Below are positions 52,815 to 62,891 of a DNA stretch of 64,000 nucleotides, piece by piece. Source of the DNA: Devosia ureilytica (GTDB lineage: Bacteria; Pseudomonadota; Alphaproteobacteria; Rhizobiales; Devosiaceae); assembly GCF_024273195.1 (NCBI RefSeq), contig NZ_JAMZCU010000008.1, forward strand, positions 62,001 to 126,000, read 5' to 3'. Position 1 is the first letter of the stretch. Each line of letters starts with the position of its first letter. A model generated the notes under the pieces. It made no database searches and was not told the origin of the DNA. It was given only the letters and a program-made list of their open reading frames with translations. The translations under genes were made by a program, and so were the position numbers.

Positions 52815-54667
52815 CAGAACCGCTCCGGCACAAGAATGGCGCTCACATCCACGCCCTCACGGGCAAAGAGGGCTTCGAGCGCGGCAAGATCGGGCGCCTG
52901 GGGCGGGTTGGCCAGCGCGGCTTCCGCGTCCGTGCCCGAGGGCATGGCCATGGCTGCGGTCACCAGAATTGTGGTGCCAGCAGGAATATCCCCGCGTACC
53001 TGCGGCACGATGGTTTTGCTGGCGATCAGATTGGTATTGGGCAGGGCGCGGAAGGCCCGGCCGTCTCGACCACCCACAAGGCAGACAATGGCGCTGAGAT
53101 CGGTTTTCGACTTGGCGATGCCGCGCGCTTTCTCGTCGATATAGGTGTCGGCACCGAGATCGGCGCGATCAATGGCAAAGCCACCCTCGGTTCCATGCAG
53201 GGCCCTTGGCGTGGTGATGCGGTGGACGCGGATATGCCAGGGATTGGCCGGCAGCAGCCAGGTTTCAACAGTGACGTCGACCCAAGGCTTCCAGACGGCG
53301 TGGAGTGTGTCGCCGGCGATCTGGGCAGTTTCATTGGTTTCGCGAACGCGGTAGTGGCGGCCATCGTCGCTGAGGGCCAGGGCACCGTCGAAGGCGCCGG
53401 AGTGATAGCTGCGTTCGTCCACTTCGACCGAAAATCCATATCGGCTGGAATAGGCGAATTTGGCGTATTTCTCAGTGCCGGCGCGCATCTGCCAGTTCTG
53501 CTGTCCCGAAGACAGCGCCACCACATTGCCCCGTGTATGGAACGCCACCATGCCCGGATGCTTGAGCGGCACCGGCGCGGCATCAAAGCCGGCGGCTTCT
53601 TCCTCGGCGGTCCAGAAGGGATGGTCGGCAGGCAGGGCCAGCGGCAGGAAGGCCTTCAGCGCCCAATAGGGCGAGCCGGCCGAATTGTAGCTCTCGGACA
53701 TGAAGAGATTGGGATAGGCATAGCCGATGGAGAGCACACCATTGCCATGGGCGATGGGTTTTTTGGCCCACCAGCGCAGGTGGCGCATGAAATGGCCCTT
53801 GATCTTGCCCAAGGGCAGCGCCTCGACATCGGCAAAGGCCAGCGCGCCCCAGAAGCCGCCACAGGCAAAGCGATAGGTAAGTGAGCGCCCGAAGGCCAGC
53901 GTGCCACCATCCTCGTCGAACCAGTGCTGGATATCCTGGGCAAAGAGTTTTGCCCGCTCCTTATAGGCGGCCACTCGCTTCTCGTCACCGCGCGCCAACT
54001 TGGCGTAGATGAGCCCATAAAAGTGCATGGCGAAGGGGATGTAGTGGTCGATGCGGCGCACGTTGCCGTCGCGGTACCAGCCTTCGCCGAGATAAAAACC
54101 ATCGAGCTCTTCAAGGTACCTTTCGGTCAAAGAGCGGTCGAAGGCGACGCCGCATTCCTCAAGGCCGAGATCGACCAGGATGCGGAAGAACTTCCAGTTG
54201 TTGTCGGCATAATCGAACTGGCGGGCGTGCTTGAGATAGACCGCCAGATTGTCCTTGGCCTTCTGCGGCAGCGGCTCCCAGACAAGGTGCGGCACCATGC
54301 GCATGGTGAAACCGACGGCCGCCAGCTCGACCATGCGCTGGTCGGTTGAATTGACCTCGCCCCAATATTCGGGGTGATCGGGATCAGTGCCATTGGCCAG
54401 GCCCTGGCGATAAAGTTCCCAATGGGCGAAATCGCCGCCACCGGCGGCCAGCGGCGTCAGGCCCCAAAGCGGACGGGCAAAGCCTTCAAGGTCTGCCGCG
54501 GCGCGGTCGAAATGAGCCCCTGCCCCGTCGAGGCGCACGCGGGCGCCTCCGGCCGAGAAATAGGGCAATAGCGGATCGAACAGGTCACGCAGGCCCTGTT
54601 CGACATCGGCACGCGTCTGGAGGGAATTGCCAAACAGCGGATTGGCGCTCGCCGGATCGTAAGTCAT
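52814..54667 (-). CDS. DUF2264 family protein, probable polysaccharide-processing enzyme
   Basis: This 617-residue protein matches DUF2264: NPLFGNSLQTRADVEQGLRD at the start, RPLWGLTPLAAGGGDF, NNWKFFRILVDLGLEECG, and YRDGNVRRIDHYIPFAMHFY. The N-terminal half looks like an (alpha/alpha) toroid and the C-terminal half a beta-sandwich, the same broad layout as polysaccharide lyases, but the family has no established reaction. There is no signal peptide, so it acts in the cytoplasm on imported oligosaccharides. ATG at 54667 is used; the upstream frame lies inside the OppF-type ATPase gene. One base separates it from that gene. Confidence 0.83.
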   Translation of the reverse strand: MTYDPASANPLFGNSLQTRADVEQGLRDLFDPLLPYFSAGGARVRLDGAGAHFDRAAADLEGFARPLWGLTPLAAGGGDFAHWELYRQGLANGTDPDHPEYWGEVNSTDQRMVELAAVGFTMRMVPHLVWEPLPQKAKDNLAVYLKHARQFDYADNNWKFFRILVDLGLEECGVAFDRSLTERYLEELDGFYLGEGWYRDGNVRRIDHYIPFAMHFYGLIYAKLARGDEKRVAAYKERAKLFAQDIQHWFDEDGGTLAFGRSLTYRFACGGFWGALAFADVEALPLGKIKGHFMRHLRWWAKKPIAHGNGVLSIGYAYPNLFMSESYNSAGSPYWALKAFLPLALPADHPFWTAEEEAAGFDAAPVPLKHPGMVAFHTRGNVVALSSGQQNWQMRAGTEKYAKFAYSSRYGFSVEVDERSYHSGAFDGALALSDDGRHYRVRETNETAQIAGDTLHAVWKPWVDVTVETWLLPANPWHIRVHRITTPRALHGTEGGFAIDRADLGADTYIDEKARGIAKSKTDLSAIVCLVGGRDGRAFRALPNTNLIASKTIVPQVRGDIPAGTTILVTAAMAMPSGTDAEAALANPPQAPDLAALEALFAREGVDVSAILVPERF

Positions 54668-54668
54668 T

Positions 54669-55700
54669 TTAAGCAATAGCCTTTTGCGGGGCTTCATAGG
54701 CGCCCGTGAGATCGAGAGTGTCGGCAAAGTGGCAGGCCGCGGACTGGGCCGTGCCGTTGATGGCGCGCAGGGCGGGTTTTTCGGTCCGGCAGCGGTCCTG
54801 TGCATACTTGCAGCGGGTATTGAACGGGCAGCCCTGCGGGCGGTTGCCGAGATAGGGGATTTCGCCCTTGAGCTCAGGGCGACGCCCCTTGCGCCGGGTC
54901 GGGTCGGCAATGGGCAGGGCTTCGAGCAGCATTTCGGTGTAGGGGTGGCGTGGACGCTCGAACAGCAGGTCTGTCGGTGAGGTTTCCACCACATGGCCAA
55001 GGTACATCACCACCACGCGGTCAGCGATGTAGTTCACCACGCCCAGATCGTGGCTGATGAAGATATAGGTGAGGCCGAACTCTTCCTTGAGATCATCGAG
55101 AAGGTTGAGCACCTGTGCCTGGATCGAGACGTCGAGGGCGGAAACCGCCTCGTCGGCAATCACCAGTTTGGGGTCGAGAACCAGCGCGCGGGCAATGCCG
55201 ATGCGCTGCCGCTGGCCGCCGGAAAAGGCGTGCGGATAGCGGCCGGCGGCATCGGGCGAAATGCCGACCTTGGCCAGGGTGTCATAGACCCGCGCTTCCA
55301 GCTCCTTGCCGCGCATCAGCTTATGGACGCGCAGCGGCTCGGCGACGATATCGAAGACCCGCATATTGGGGTTGAGCGAACTCATCGGGTCCTGGAAGAT
55401 CATGCGGATGTCGCGGCGATAGGGTTTTATCGCGCGCTTATCGAGGGTTGTCAGGTCAACGCTCGTGCCACCTTCTGGATGGTAGTAAACGTGGCCGGAA
55501 CTGACCGGCTGCGCCTTGATGATGCAGCGCCCCAGGGTGGTCTTGCCGCAGCCGCTCTCGCCCACGATGGCAAGGGTTTCACCGGCCTCAACGGTGAGGT
55601 TGACATCGTTGAGCGCCACCAGTTCGCGGCCCTGCCTGAAGAGGCCGCCCCCGAGATGGAAGACTTTGCTGAGATTTTCGACGGACAGCAGCGTGGTCAT
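54669..55700 (-). CDS. Dipeptide/oligosaccharide ABC transporter ATPase (DppF/OppF type)
   Basis: This 343-residue protein has Walker A GESGCGKTTLGRCI, signature FSGGQRQRIGIARALVLDP and Walker B LVIADEAVSALDVS (EAVSALD in place of the usual EPTSALD), then the oligopeptide-type C-terminal domain with its cysteine set (CPFNTRCKYAQDRC). Such domains may hold an iron-sulfur cluster. It works with the DppD-type ATPase upstream, which overlaps it by 4 bp. Though the family is named for peptides, in this setting it probably powers oligosaccharide uptake. Confidence 0.9.
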   Translation of the reverse strand: MTTLLSVENLSKVFHLGGGLFRQGRELVALNDVNLTVEAGETLAIVGESGCGKTTLGRCIIKAQPVSSGHVYYHPEGGTSVDLTTLDKRAIKPYRRDIRMIFQDPMSSLNPNMRVFDIVAEPLRVHKLMRGKELEARVYDTLAKVGISPDAAGRYPHAFSGGQRQRIGIARALVLDPKLVIADEAVSALDVSIQAQVLNLLDDLKEEFGLTYIFISHDLGVVNYIADRVVVMYLGHVVETSPTDLLFERPRHPYTEMLLEALPIADPTRRKGRRPELKGEIPYLGNRPQGCPFNTRCKYAQDRCRTEKPALRAINGTAQSAACHFADTLDLTGAYEAPQKAIA

Positions 55701-56731
55701 GCGAAGGCCTCCGCCTTTTCATGCGTGAGCAGATGGCAGCGGGCAGTGTGGCCGGTGCTGACCATGGTGCGTTGGGGGCGGATTTCGGCGCAGGGACCGA
55801 AGGCATGTGGGCAACGGCTGGTGAAGGCGCAGCCATTGGGGCGGTCCTTGGGGGACGGCACGGTGCCCTTGATGGGGGTGAGGCGCTGCCGCTCGGCCTT
55901 GCGCATCAGGCGCGGCACCGAATTCATCAGCGCCTGGGTATAGGGGTGCTTGGGCGCACGGAACACCTCATAGACGTCCCCCTGCTCCACCACGTCGCCC
56001 AGATACATGACGGCGATTTCGTCAGCGATTTCGGCCACGACGCCAAGGTCATGGGTGATGAACAGCATGGCCATGCCAAAATCGTCCTGCAACTGGCGCA
56101 GGAGATCGAGAATTTGCGCCTGCGTCGTCACATCGAGCGCCGTGGTTGGCTCATCGGCAATCAACAGCTTGGGCGTGCAGGCGAGCGCCATGGCGATCAT
56201 GGCGCGCTGCCTCAGCCCACCAGAGAGCTCAAAGGGATAGGCATTGGCGCGGTCACGGGCACCGGGGACGCCGACCTGGTCGAGCAGAGAGATGGTGCGT
56301 TCGCGGGCCTGCTTCTTGTTGAGGCGATCATGCAGCACGATGATTTCGTCGATCTGGTCGCCGATGGTGTGCACCGGCGAGAGCGAGGACATCGGCTCCT
56401 GGAAAATCATCGAGATTTCCGCGCCGCGAATGGCGCGCATGGCCAGGCTATCGGAATTGAGGCGGGCAATGTCGACCGGCCCGGCGCCGGTATCGTAGAG
56501 GATTTTCCCGCTCGGGATCTTGGCGTTGCGATCAAGCAGGCGCAGTACGGCGCGGGCGGTGACGGACTTGCCACAGCCGCTTTCGCCCACCAGCGCCAAC
56601 GTTTTGCCAGGGGTGAGGGTCAGGTCAACCTGTCGCACCGCCTCGATATCCGCCTCGTCGGGGGAGGAGAAGACAATGGACATGTCGTTGATGGTCAGGA
56701 GGGGTTTAGCGGCCATGGGGGTCTGCGGCAT
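55697..56731 (-). CDS. Dipeptide/oligosaccharide ABC transporter ATPase (DppD/OppD type)
   Basis: This protein of about 344 residues has Walker [19 protein letters not shown], signature [19 protein letters not shown], Walker [15 protein letters not shown] and the C-terminal cysteine motif [14 protein letters not shown]. It is the first of the two ATPases. ATG at 56731 ([10 protein letters not shown]) is preferred because GGAG is well placed; ATG at 56716 is an alternative. The start lies within the end of the permease gene. Confidence 0.88.
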   Translation of the reverse strand: MPQTPMAAKPLLTINDMSIVFSSPDEADIEAVRQVDLTLTPGKTLALVGESGCGKSVTARAVLRLLDRNAKIPSGKILYDTGAGPVDIARLNSDSLAMRAIRGAEISMIFQEPMSSLSPVHTIGDQIDEIIVLHDRLNKKQARERTISLLDQVGVPGARDRANAYPFELSGGLRQRAMIAMALACTPKLLIADEPTTALDVTTQAQILDLLRQLQDDFGMAMLFITHDLGVVAEIADEIAVMYLGDVVEQGDVYEVFRAPKHPYTQALMNSVPRLMRKAERQRLTPIKGTVPSPKDRPNGCAFTSRCPHAFGPCAEIRPQRTMVSTGHTARCHLLTHEKAEAFA

Positions 56732-57845
56732 CACGAAGGCCGTCTCCGAAGAAATTGAGGGCAAGGATGACCACGACAACGCAAAGGCCGGGGGCCAGGA
56801 GCCATGGGGCGGTGGCCAGGGTGCGAATGTTCTGCGCGTCCTGAAGCAGCGTGCCCCAGCTGACGATGGGAGCCTGAAGGCCCAGGCCGAGGAAGCTCAG
56901 CGCCGTTTCCGCCAGGATCATGCCGGGAATGGCGAGCGTCGCCGCCGCGATGATGTGGCTGGTAAAACTGGGCACCATGTGCCGGGTGACGATACGCCAG
57001 TCGCTGGCGCCATCGAGCTGCGCCGCCGTCACGAAATCCTCGGTGCGGAGCGAGAGGAACCGCCCGCGGACAACGCGCGCCAATTCGGTCCAGCCGATCA
57101 GCGAGAGAATGATGGTAATGGCGAAATAAGTCTGGAGGGCAGACCAGTCCTTGGGCATGGCGGCGGCCAGGCCGAGCCAGAGCGGAATGGTGGGCATGGA
57201 GCGGATGAACTCGACCGTGCGCATGACCGCGCCATCAAACCAGCCGCCATAAAAACCGGCGAACCCGCCGATGACCACGCCGAAGAACAAGCTCAAGGTG
57301 ACGCCGGCCAGACCAATGGAAAGGGAGATGCGCGTGCCATGAATGAGGCGGCTCAGAAGGTCGCGGCCCAGCCGGTCGGCACCTAGAATATAGAAGGGAT
57401 CGCGCGGGTTTTCGACGCCCATGAACTTGATCGACATGGGAATGAAACCGGCCAGGCGATAGGGCTCGCTTTCGGTGAAGAAATGCACCGGCAACCGCTT
57501 GGTCTCGTCGAGCACGAAGGTGCGGCGCAGGGCCACCGGATCGATCTCGGTTTTATAGGCATAGACATAGGGACCGAAATGCCAGCTGCCGTCTTCGTTC
57601 TGCGCCACGAAATTAAGACCCTGCGGCGGCGCATAGGTGTAGCGGGCGCTGTAGTCGGACGGGTCCACCGGGGCCAGGAATTCGGCCAGGATGGCGATCA
57701 GATAAAAGACAGCCACGATCCAGAGGCTGACCAGGGCCAGCTTGTGCTGCCGGAAGCGGCGCCACATCAGACCGAACTGGCTTTCGCGAGCGGTCCGGCG
57801 GGGGACGGCGACGGGGACGATTTGTTCCATGCTTTGGACAGCCAT
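56706..57845 (-). CDS. ABC transporter permease (DppC/OppC type) with an extra periplasmic loop
   Basis: This 379-residue permease has a first helix (KLALVSLWIVAVFYLIAIL) followed by an unusually long loop of about 130 residues (NEDGSWHFGPYVYAYKTEID and onwards) before ILGADRLGRDLLSRLIHGTR. The latter is the standard DppC start of the conserved domain. The long periplasmic insertion is seen in permeases of oligosaccharide-linked members of this family and may contact the binding protein. Start MAVQSMEQ shares one base with the stop of the DppB-type gene (TAATG). Confidence 0.87.
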   Translation of the reverse strand: MAVQSMEQIVPVAVPRRTARESQFGLMWRRFRQHKLALVSLWIVAVFYLIAILAEFLAPVDPSDYSARYTYAPPQGLNFVAQNEDGSWHFGPYVYAYKTEIDPVALRRTFVLDETKRLPVHFFTESEPYRLAGFIPMSIKFMGVENPRDPFYILGADRLGRDLLSRLIHGTRISLSIGLAGVTLSLFFGVVIGGFAGFYGGWFDGAVMRTVEFIRSMPTIPLWLGLAAAMPKDWSALQTYFAITIILSLIGWTELARVVRGRFLSLRTEDFVTAAQLDGASDWRIVTRHMVPSFTSHIIAAATLAIPGMILAETALSFLGLGLQAPIVSWGTLLQDAQNIRTLATAPWLLAPGLCVVVVILALNFFGDGLRDAADPHGR

Positions 57846-58834
57846 TACTTGGCCCCGTAGCGAATACGGGGATCGATGAGGGCGAGCAGAATGTCCGAGA
57901 TCAGCGTGCCGATGACGGTAAGAACGCTCAGGAGCAGGATGATCGCCCCGGCCAGATACATGTCCTGGGTGGTGAGCGAGCGCAGCAGCATCGGCCCGGC
58001 AGTCGGCAGGTTCATCACCACCGAGACGATGACCGAACCCGAGACCAGCGCGGGCAGCAGCCAGCCGATGGTGGAAATCAGCGGATTGAGTGCCAGGCGC
58101 ACAGGATATTTGAGGATTACTTTCCACTCGGGCAGGCCCTTGGCGCGGGCTGTGACCACATAGGGCTTTTTCAGCTCATCGAGCAGATTGGCGCGCAGGA
58201 TGCGGATCAGCTCGGCGGTGCCGCCGGTGGCCAGCACCAGGACCGGCGCCCAGGCATGGGCAAAGAAATCCCAGATGCGGGGCAGGCTCCAGCGCGCGGT
58301 CTCGAACTCGGGCGAGAACAGCCCGCCGAGCGTCGTACCGAACCAGGTGTAGGCCAGGTACATGAGAATGAGTGCGAAAAGGAAATTGGGGACGGCGAGA
58401 CCGATGAAGCCGGCCACGGTGGCGAGATAATCGCCAAGCGAATATTTGCGCACCGCCGCATAGATGCCGATGGGCAGGGCGATGAACCACATGACGATGA
58501 CGGCAAGGCCTTCGACCAGGATCGAATTGCCCAGGCGACCCCAGATCAGCTCGGTCACCGGGCGCTTCCATTCAAAGCTCGAACCGAAATTGCCCTGCAG
58601 GATGCCGGCCAGCCATTTCCAATATTGCACCAGATAGGGTTCCCCCAAGCCATATTGGGCCCGCAGGTTTTCGATGACCCGTGGGTCAACCTGATCACCG
58701 GTGGCGGCGAGCGAGGCGATATAGCTGGTGAGATAATCGCCCGGCGGCAGCTGGATGATCGCGAAGGCCACAAAAGAGATGGCGAACAGCGTCAGCAGCA
58801 TGGCGATCAGGCGACGAATGATAAACTGGACCAT
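57845..58834 (-). CDS. ABC transporter permease (DppB/OppB type)
   Basis: This 329-residue permease begins MVQFIIRRLIAMLLTLFAIS and has the DppB N-terminal GDYL-type loop, six membrane segments, and PYVVTARAKGLPEWKVILKY as the EAA-like loop. It forms the channel with the DppC-type protein. A 102-bp gap with a hairpin separates it from the binding-protein gene upstream. Confidence 0.9.
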   Translation of the reverse strand: MVQFIIRRLIAMLLTLFAISFVAFAIIQLPPGDYLTSYIASLAATGDQVDPRVIENLRAQYGLGEPYLVQYWKWLAGILQGNFGSSFEWKRPVTELIWGRLGNSILVEGLAVIVMWFIALPIGIYAAVRKYSLGDYLATVAGFIGLAVPNFLFALILMYLAYTWFGTTLGGLFSPEFETARWSLPRIWDFFAHAWAPVLVLATGGTAELIRILRANLLDELKKPYVVTARAKGLPEWKVILKYPVRLALNPLISTIGWLLPALVSGSVIVSVVMNLPTAGPMLLRSLTTQDMYLAGAIILLLSVLTVIGTLISDILLALIDPRIRYGAK

Positions 58835-58866
58835 GGCGGGGCGGGCCTTTGGATGGTTTGGAGGTT

Positions 58867-58896
58867 CCCCTCGCAGCCGGGAAGCGCCGCGAGGGG
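58867..58896 (-). promoter_or_regulatory. Hairpin between the SBP_bac_5 gene and the DppB-type gene
   Basis: Perfect 8-bp stem CCCCTCGC/GCGAGGGG with a 14-nt loop and no T-run. Same position, just after a binding-protein gene, as in the other three importer operons of the window. Confidence 0.55.
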
Positions 58897-58936
58897 ACGG
58901 AGCGGGGGGAAGGTGACCCGCTGTGTTTTGACCGCT

Positions 58937-60844
58937 CTACTCGAAGTACCAGACCACCGGGTCCATCGGCGACGGGGTCGGGAAGAGCCATGCGTTGAAC
59001 ATGGATTCCGGTGCGTTCCGAAGGTTGTTGCGAATGATCGAGTAGGAGTTGGGCATGAGGCTGACGCCGATCACCGGGAACTGTTCCTTGGTGATGGCCA
59101 GGATCTGCTTCATCAGGTCGGCGCGCTCTTCGGGGGACGAGGACGAGCGGATCTGGGTGTAGAGTTCCATCTGCTCCTTGGCCCATTCGGCTGGCTCTTC
59201 AGCGATCTCGGGACGCGTGCCGTTGAACCACTGTGCCCACTTGTAGGCCCAGACGCTTTCGTCATTGGCCGGGAAGTAGTAGCGGGGCTCCTGCACCACT
59301 TCGAGACCACCGTCGCCAGCCCAGACCTGGGCGTCGAAGTCATTGCCCGGGCGCTTTTCGTAGAACAGGGTGCGGTCGATATTGTTGAGCTCGATCTCGA
59401 CACCGACGGCAGCCAACTGGAGCTGCATGATTTCGAGGATATCGATCCATTCAGGACGGAGCGCCGAAATCACGTCGATGGTGATCTTGGCCGGCTCGCC
59501 ATTGCTCATCAGGCGGATACCGTCGCCGTTCATTTCCGTCAGGCCTGCCGCTTCAAGATGCTCGATGGCGAGGTCCGGGTCGAACTCGGTGTACTGCTTG
59601 GCCAGTTCCTCGTCATAGAATGGAGACTGTGGACGCGGGGCGACCTGGAAGGGTTCGCCTTGGCCGGTGAAGACCACGTCGACGATTTCTTCGCGGTCGA
59701 TGGCATGGGAAATGCCGACGCGGAAATCCTTGTTCTGGTAGAGCTCGCGCTTGACCGGATCGTCGTGGTTGAAATTGAGCTGCAGCACCAGGGTGTTGGA
59801 GGCCGAGGGAATGACCTCGCCCAGGTGATAATCACCGGCTTCCTGGCCATCGAAGAACAGCGGCTTGTTCACATTGGTCGCAATGTGGCGTTCCTGGAAG
59901 TCGATCTCGCCATTGAGAGCTGCAAGGGTCAGCTCCTCAACACCGCCCTGGCTGACGCGCATGTCAAGATTGTCGATATAGGGAAGCTGGTTCCCCTCGG
60001 CATCGACCTTCCAATAATAGGGATTGCGGGTCCAGGTGACGCGGCTGGCATTGGCAGTCAGCGGAGTCTCGATCACCCAGCCATAGAGCGTGGGCAGATC
60101 GGGATTGGCGAAGCGGATGGTTTCCCAACCCCAGGCGCAGCGATCCTGCAGGTAAAGCGCCCAGCTTGAGAAGCCCTTGGCCTCGGCTTCAGCGGCGGCG
60201 TTCTCGTTGTAGGTGGGATGGAACTGGCTGCAGTAGGCCTTCTGCAGCGAGGTGATGTGGATGCCATCCACGCTCGCCATCTGGTCCATCAACATGCCAT
60301 TGGGCTTGTCGAACTTGAACTTGAAGGTCAGCTCGTCAATGACCTCGATGTTGACCGGGTTGTTCTTGTTGTCGATCCAGCTGCCGGCCGGATAATCGGG
60401 GTCCTTGTAGATTTCAACGGCAAACGCGATGTCAGCCGAGGTGAACGGAGTGCCGTCGCTCCACTTGACGCCATCGCGCAGCTTGAAGGTGTATTCGGTG
60501 GCGTCGGCATTGGCTTCCCAGCTTTCGGCCAGGTTGGGCACGACGGTCTGCCAGTCGCGGTCGAAACGCACGAGGCCTTCATAGGCCACGGTCTTGACGA
60601 TCAAGCCGTTGTCGCCGCCGCCGTTCATGCCCATGCGCCAGGTGCCGCCATAGGTGCCGATGGAATCCCCTTCGACGACCAGCGGATTGGCTGGCAGGCG
60701 CTCTTCGAGCGGTGGCAGATCGCCGCTTGCGACCAGCGCTTCAAGCGCGGGTGCCTGGCCGGCGGCCAGCGCTGGGCCTGCCGCTGCCAGAATGGCCGCG
60801 ATGGCCACTGCACCGGTCAAACCAAAGAATTGGTCTTTCCTCAT
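58937..60844 (-). CDS. ABC transporter substrate-binding protein (SBP_bac_5, dipeptide/oligosaccharide type)
   Basis: This 635-residue protein starts MRKDQFFGLTGAVAIAAILA and has a signal peptide cleaved near ALAAG. The SBP_bac_5 pattern follows: YGGTWRMGMNGGGDNGLIVK, then VPNLAESWEANADATEYTFK and WSDGTPFTSADIAFAVE. At about 635 residues it is longer than DppA, as in the group that binds oligosaccharides. In a locus with a heparinase-like lyase the ligand is likely an acidic oligosaccharide. Confidence 0.88.
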   Translation of the reverse strand: MRKDQFFGLTGAVAIAAILAAAGPALAAGQAPALEALVASGDLPPLEERLPANPLVVEGDSIGTYGGTWRMGMNGGGDNGLIVKTVAYEGLVRFDRDWQTVVPNLAESWEANADATEYTFKLRDGVKWSDGTPFTSADIAFAVEIYKDPDYPAGSWIDNKNNPVNIEVIDELTFKFKFDKPNGMLMDQMASVDGIHITSLQKAYCSQFHPTYNENAAAEAEAKGFSSWALYLQDRCAWGWETIRFANPDLPTLYGWVIETPLTANASRVTWTRNPYYWKVDAEGNQLPYIDNLDMRVSQGGVEELTLAALNGEIDFQERHIATNVNKPLFFDGQEAGDYHLGEVIPSASNTLVLQLNFNHDDPVKRELYQNKDFRVGISHAIDREEIVDVVFTGQGEPFQVAPRPQSPFYDEELAKQYTEFDPDLAIEHLEAAGLTEMNGDGIRLMSNGEPAKITIDVISALRPEWIDILEIMQLQLAAVGVEIELNNIDRTLFYEKRPGNDFDAQVWAGDGGLEVVQEPRYYFPANDESVWAYKWAQWFNGTRPEIAEEPAEWAKEQMELYTQIRSSSSPEERADLMKQILAITKEQFPVIGVSLMPNSYSIIRNNLRNAPESMFNAWLFPTPSPMDPVVWYFE

Positions 60845-60895
60845 CCTAGTCCTCCCTTGTCCGGGGCTGTCCCGCCGCCGGCTTTCAATTCAGAC

Positions 60896-60919
60896 TTTCA
60901 GCGCTCCTCTGCGCTGAAA
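60896..60919. promoter_or_regulatory. Hairpin between the heparinase-like gene and the SBP_bac_5 gene
   Basis: Perfect 9-bp stem TTTCAGCGC/GCGCTGAAA with a 6-nt loop in the 113-bp gap. No T-run follows on the minus strand, so read-through into the transporter genes is expected. Confidence 0.45.
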
Positions 60920-60957
60920 ACCACGATGGAGCTGCCCATCAGGACAGCACTCTCCCC

Positions 60958-62784
60958 TCAAGCGAGCGGCGAGATTTCGAGCGCGAGGCGCCCCTGCCCG
61001 GCCGGCTGCCGGGGGGTAAACACCACACGAATGAGATCGACGGCGGGCTGGTATTGCTTTTCCACCCCGTCGTGCCTGTCGAAGGCAACATCGAGCGCCG
61101 CAGCGTCGAAATCGACGCGCAGGCCTGCGCCGGGGGCGCCAATAAGCACGGCGCCGCCTTCCAGCTGCGCCGGCATGGGCGTCACCAGGACGGACTGGAA
61201 GTGGCCCTTGCTGCCAGCAAATTCAAAGTTGTCCTCGAGCAGCACGCGACCACCGGGGGTGGCGCGGTCAAGCGTCACGCTGCGCTTGAGGGCCTTGAGC
61301 CCGGCGCCGGCGGGATAGGCTGCCGTCATGTCAAGGTCGAGCCGATCAGCGGTCGCGGAATGGCTGTGGGCGAGCACCGTCGCCCTGAACTGACGCCCCT
61401 CGGCCTGCTCGAACCCATTGATCACGGGCACCGGATGCCCGCGCGATGAGGCCATCAGATTGGCGTAGCGCTCGGGGCCGAAATAGGCCTTGGAATAGCG
61501 CCCGCGCCCCGGATCGGTCAGCACCACCTTGCCGCCCGAGACCACCATGAACGAACCGACATCGTTCTGGTTGTGCATCTCGTCATTGTGCCCGCCCTTG
61601 ACACCAAGGCAGAGGGCGTTGGCGTCAGCCGGGTTGAGGCGGCTGATCATCCAGCCCATCTCGTCGTACCAGTCGTGCACGTCGGGCTGGGCCAGCTCGG
61701 CAGTGGGGGGCAGTGGCCAGGCATATTGGCGCAGCGGCCAGGCGAACTGGTTGAACCCGGTGACCGCAAAATCATTGCGCATGCCCATGCCTAGAAGGCC
61801 AGGCAGATCGAGATGCGCCGCGAGGTGGCTGAGCAGGCCGGGATGAAAAACCGGATTGCTGTCGCTGTCGGAAAAGCTGACCCAGACACCCGGCGCCAGC
61901 ATGGTACGCAGCGGGAACTGGGCGATGTCGCGCAGATAGTCCCCCGAGAGCAGGTCGATGGCGCCACCGGTGCGCGCATGCAGCAGGTGGGCCAGCACGC
62001 AATAATTGCCGAAGCCATAGGTCCAATAGTCTGGACCCTCGGTAGAGCCGCCCTGGGCGTCAAATGTTTCGAGGTAATCGGCCAGACTCGAAAGTCCGCG
62101 AGTGACGATGCGGGCCAGCCGGTCGCTGTCGGCTTCAAGGTAAAGCGCGGCGCCGACCACCCCTGCCACGCAAACGGCGGTCCAGTTATTGACCTGTTTT
62201 TGCGGCGTCGTATGCAGCCACCAGTGGTCGTCACGCTCAAGGAAGGGACCGATGGCCCGACGCTCAACCTCGACGCGCAGGCGGGAGCGCAGATTGGGCG
62301 AAAGGCGCGCGCCGATCAGATAATCCATCTCCGCCATGTCGAGCGCGGTCATTGCGGCGGCCAGATCGAGCGTCGGATGGTCAGGGCGGTCAAGCTCGCG
62401 GGCATGGGCGGGCCAGGCCCAATTGGTCTCTTCGAGCCGCGCCCAGGCCAGGTCTTCAAGGGTGGGCAGGAAACGCCCCTGGCCCTCAAACCATTCGGCC
62501 AAGGTGAGGCGGTAGAGCATATTGCGCCTGTCGCGCTGGGCATCTTCATAGCCCTCGCGGCGACCGGTTTCGCGGAATTCGTGATAGAGGTGAGCCGGCA
62601 GGGCCGGGATGGGCGCATCGATATCGCGGGCCGCCAAAGCCAGCAAATCGGCCAGTGGCGCGGCGCCGAGACGGGCTTTCAGCGCCTCAAATTGGGGGGT
62701 GTTGGTGGCAGGGAACGGCGCAAAATCGGGCGCGGCGGCGAGCACCATGCCGACATGCCTGACGTTCCAACGCCGTAAATCCAC
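60958..62784 (-). CDS. Heparinase II/III family polysaccharide lyase-like protein
   Basis: This protein of about 608 residues has an (alpha/alpha) toroid domain (to about residue 330) and a heparinase II/III-like beta domain with KGGHNDEMHNQNDVGSFMV, in which the H-N-x-N-D-x-G-S-F signature sits. Lyases of this kind split uronic-acid-containing glycans (alginate, heparin, others) by beta-elimination. No signal peptide is seen, so it acts on oligosaccharides inside the cell. The GTG at 62784 is preferred: GGGAG lies 7 bases upstream. It is the first structural gene after the LacI regulator. Confidence 0.85.
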   Translation of the reverse strand: MDLRRWNVRHVGMVLAAAPDFAPFPATNTPQFEALKARLGAAPLADLLALAARDIDAPIPALPAHLYHEFRETGRREGYEDAQRDRRNMLYRLTLAEWFEGQGRFLPTLEDLAWARLEETNWAWPAHARELDRPDHPTLDLAAAMTALDMAEMDYLIGARLSPNLRSRLRVEVERRAIGPFLERDDHWWLHTTPQKQVNNWTAVCVAGVVGAALYLEADSDRLARIVTRGLSSLADYLETFDAQGGSTEGPDYWTYGFGNYCVLAHLLHARTGGAIDLLSGDYLRDIAQFPLRTMLAPGVWVSFSDSDSNPVFHPGLLSHLAAHLDLPGLLGMGMRNDFAVTGFNQFAWPLRQYAWPLPPTAELAQPDVHDWYDEMGWMISRLNPADANALCLGVKGGHNDEMHNQNDVGSFMVVSGGKVVLTDPGRGRYSKAYFGPERYANLMASSRGHPVPVINGFEQAEGRQFRATVLAHSHSATADRLDLDMTAAYPAGAGLKALKRSVTLDRATPGGRVLLEDNFEFAGSKGHFQSVLVTPMPAQLEGGAVLIGAPGAGLRVDFDAAALDVAFDRHDGVEKQYQPAVDLIRVVFTPRQPAGQGRLALEISPLA

Positions 62785-62870
62785 CGCGCTACTCCCTTGG
62801 TTTTGGCCGATTTTCTGCTGATGCAGATATTTTTGGGGGCTGGCCTCAACGTTTTGCAAGGCTACGCACG

Positions 62871-62884
62871 AATTTGCGCAAATT
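62871..62884. promoter_or_regulatory. Candidate LacI operator AATTTGCGCAAATT
   Basis: Perfect 14-bp palindrome with a central CG, the usual LacI/GalR style (TTGCGCAA core). It lies 8 bp from the larger inverted repeat and about 90 bp before the heparinase-like gene. Confidence 0.6.
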
Positions 62885-62891
62885 CAAGCTT

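Noticed and set aside
58256..60169. A 637-codon plus-strand frame opposite the permease and binding-protein genes
   Set aside because: It crosses two well-supported minus-strand genes and has no domain.
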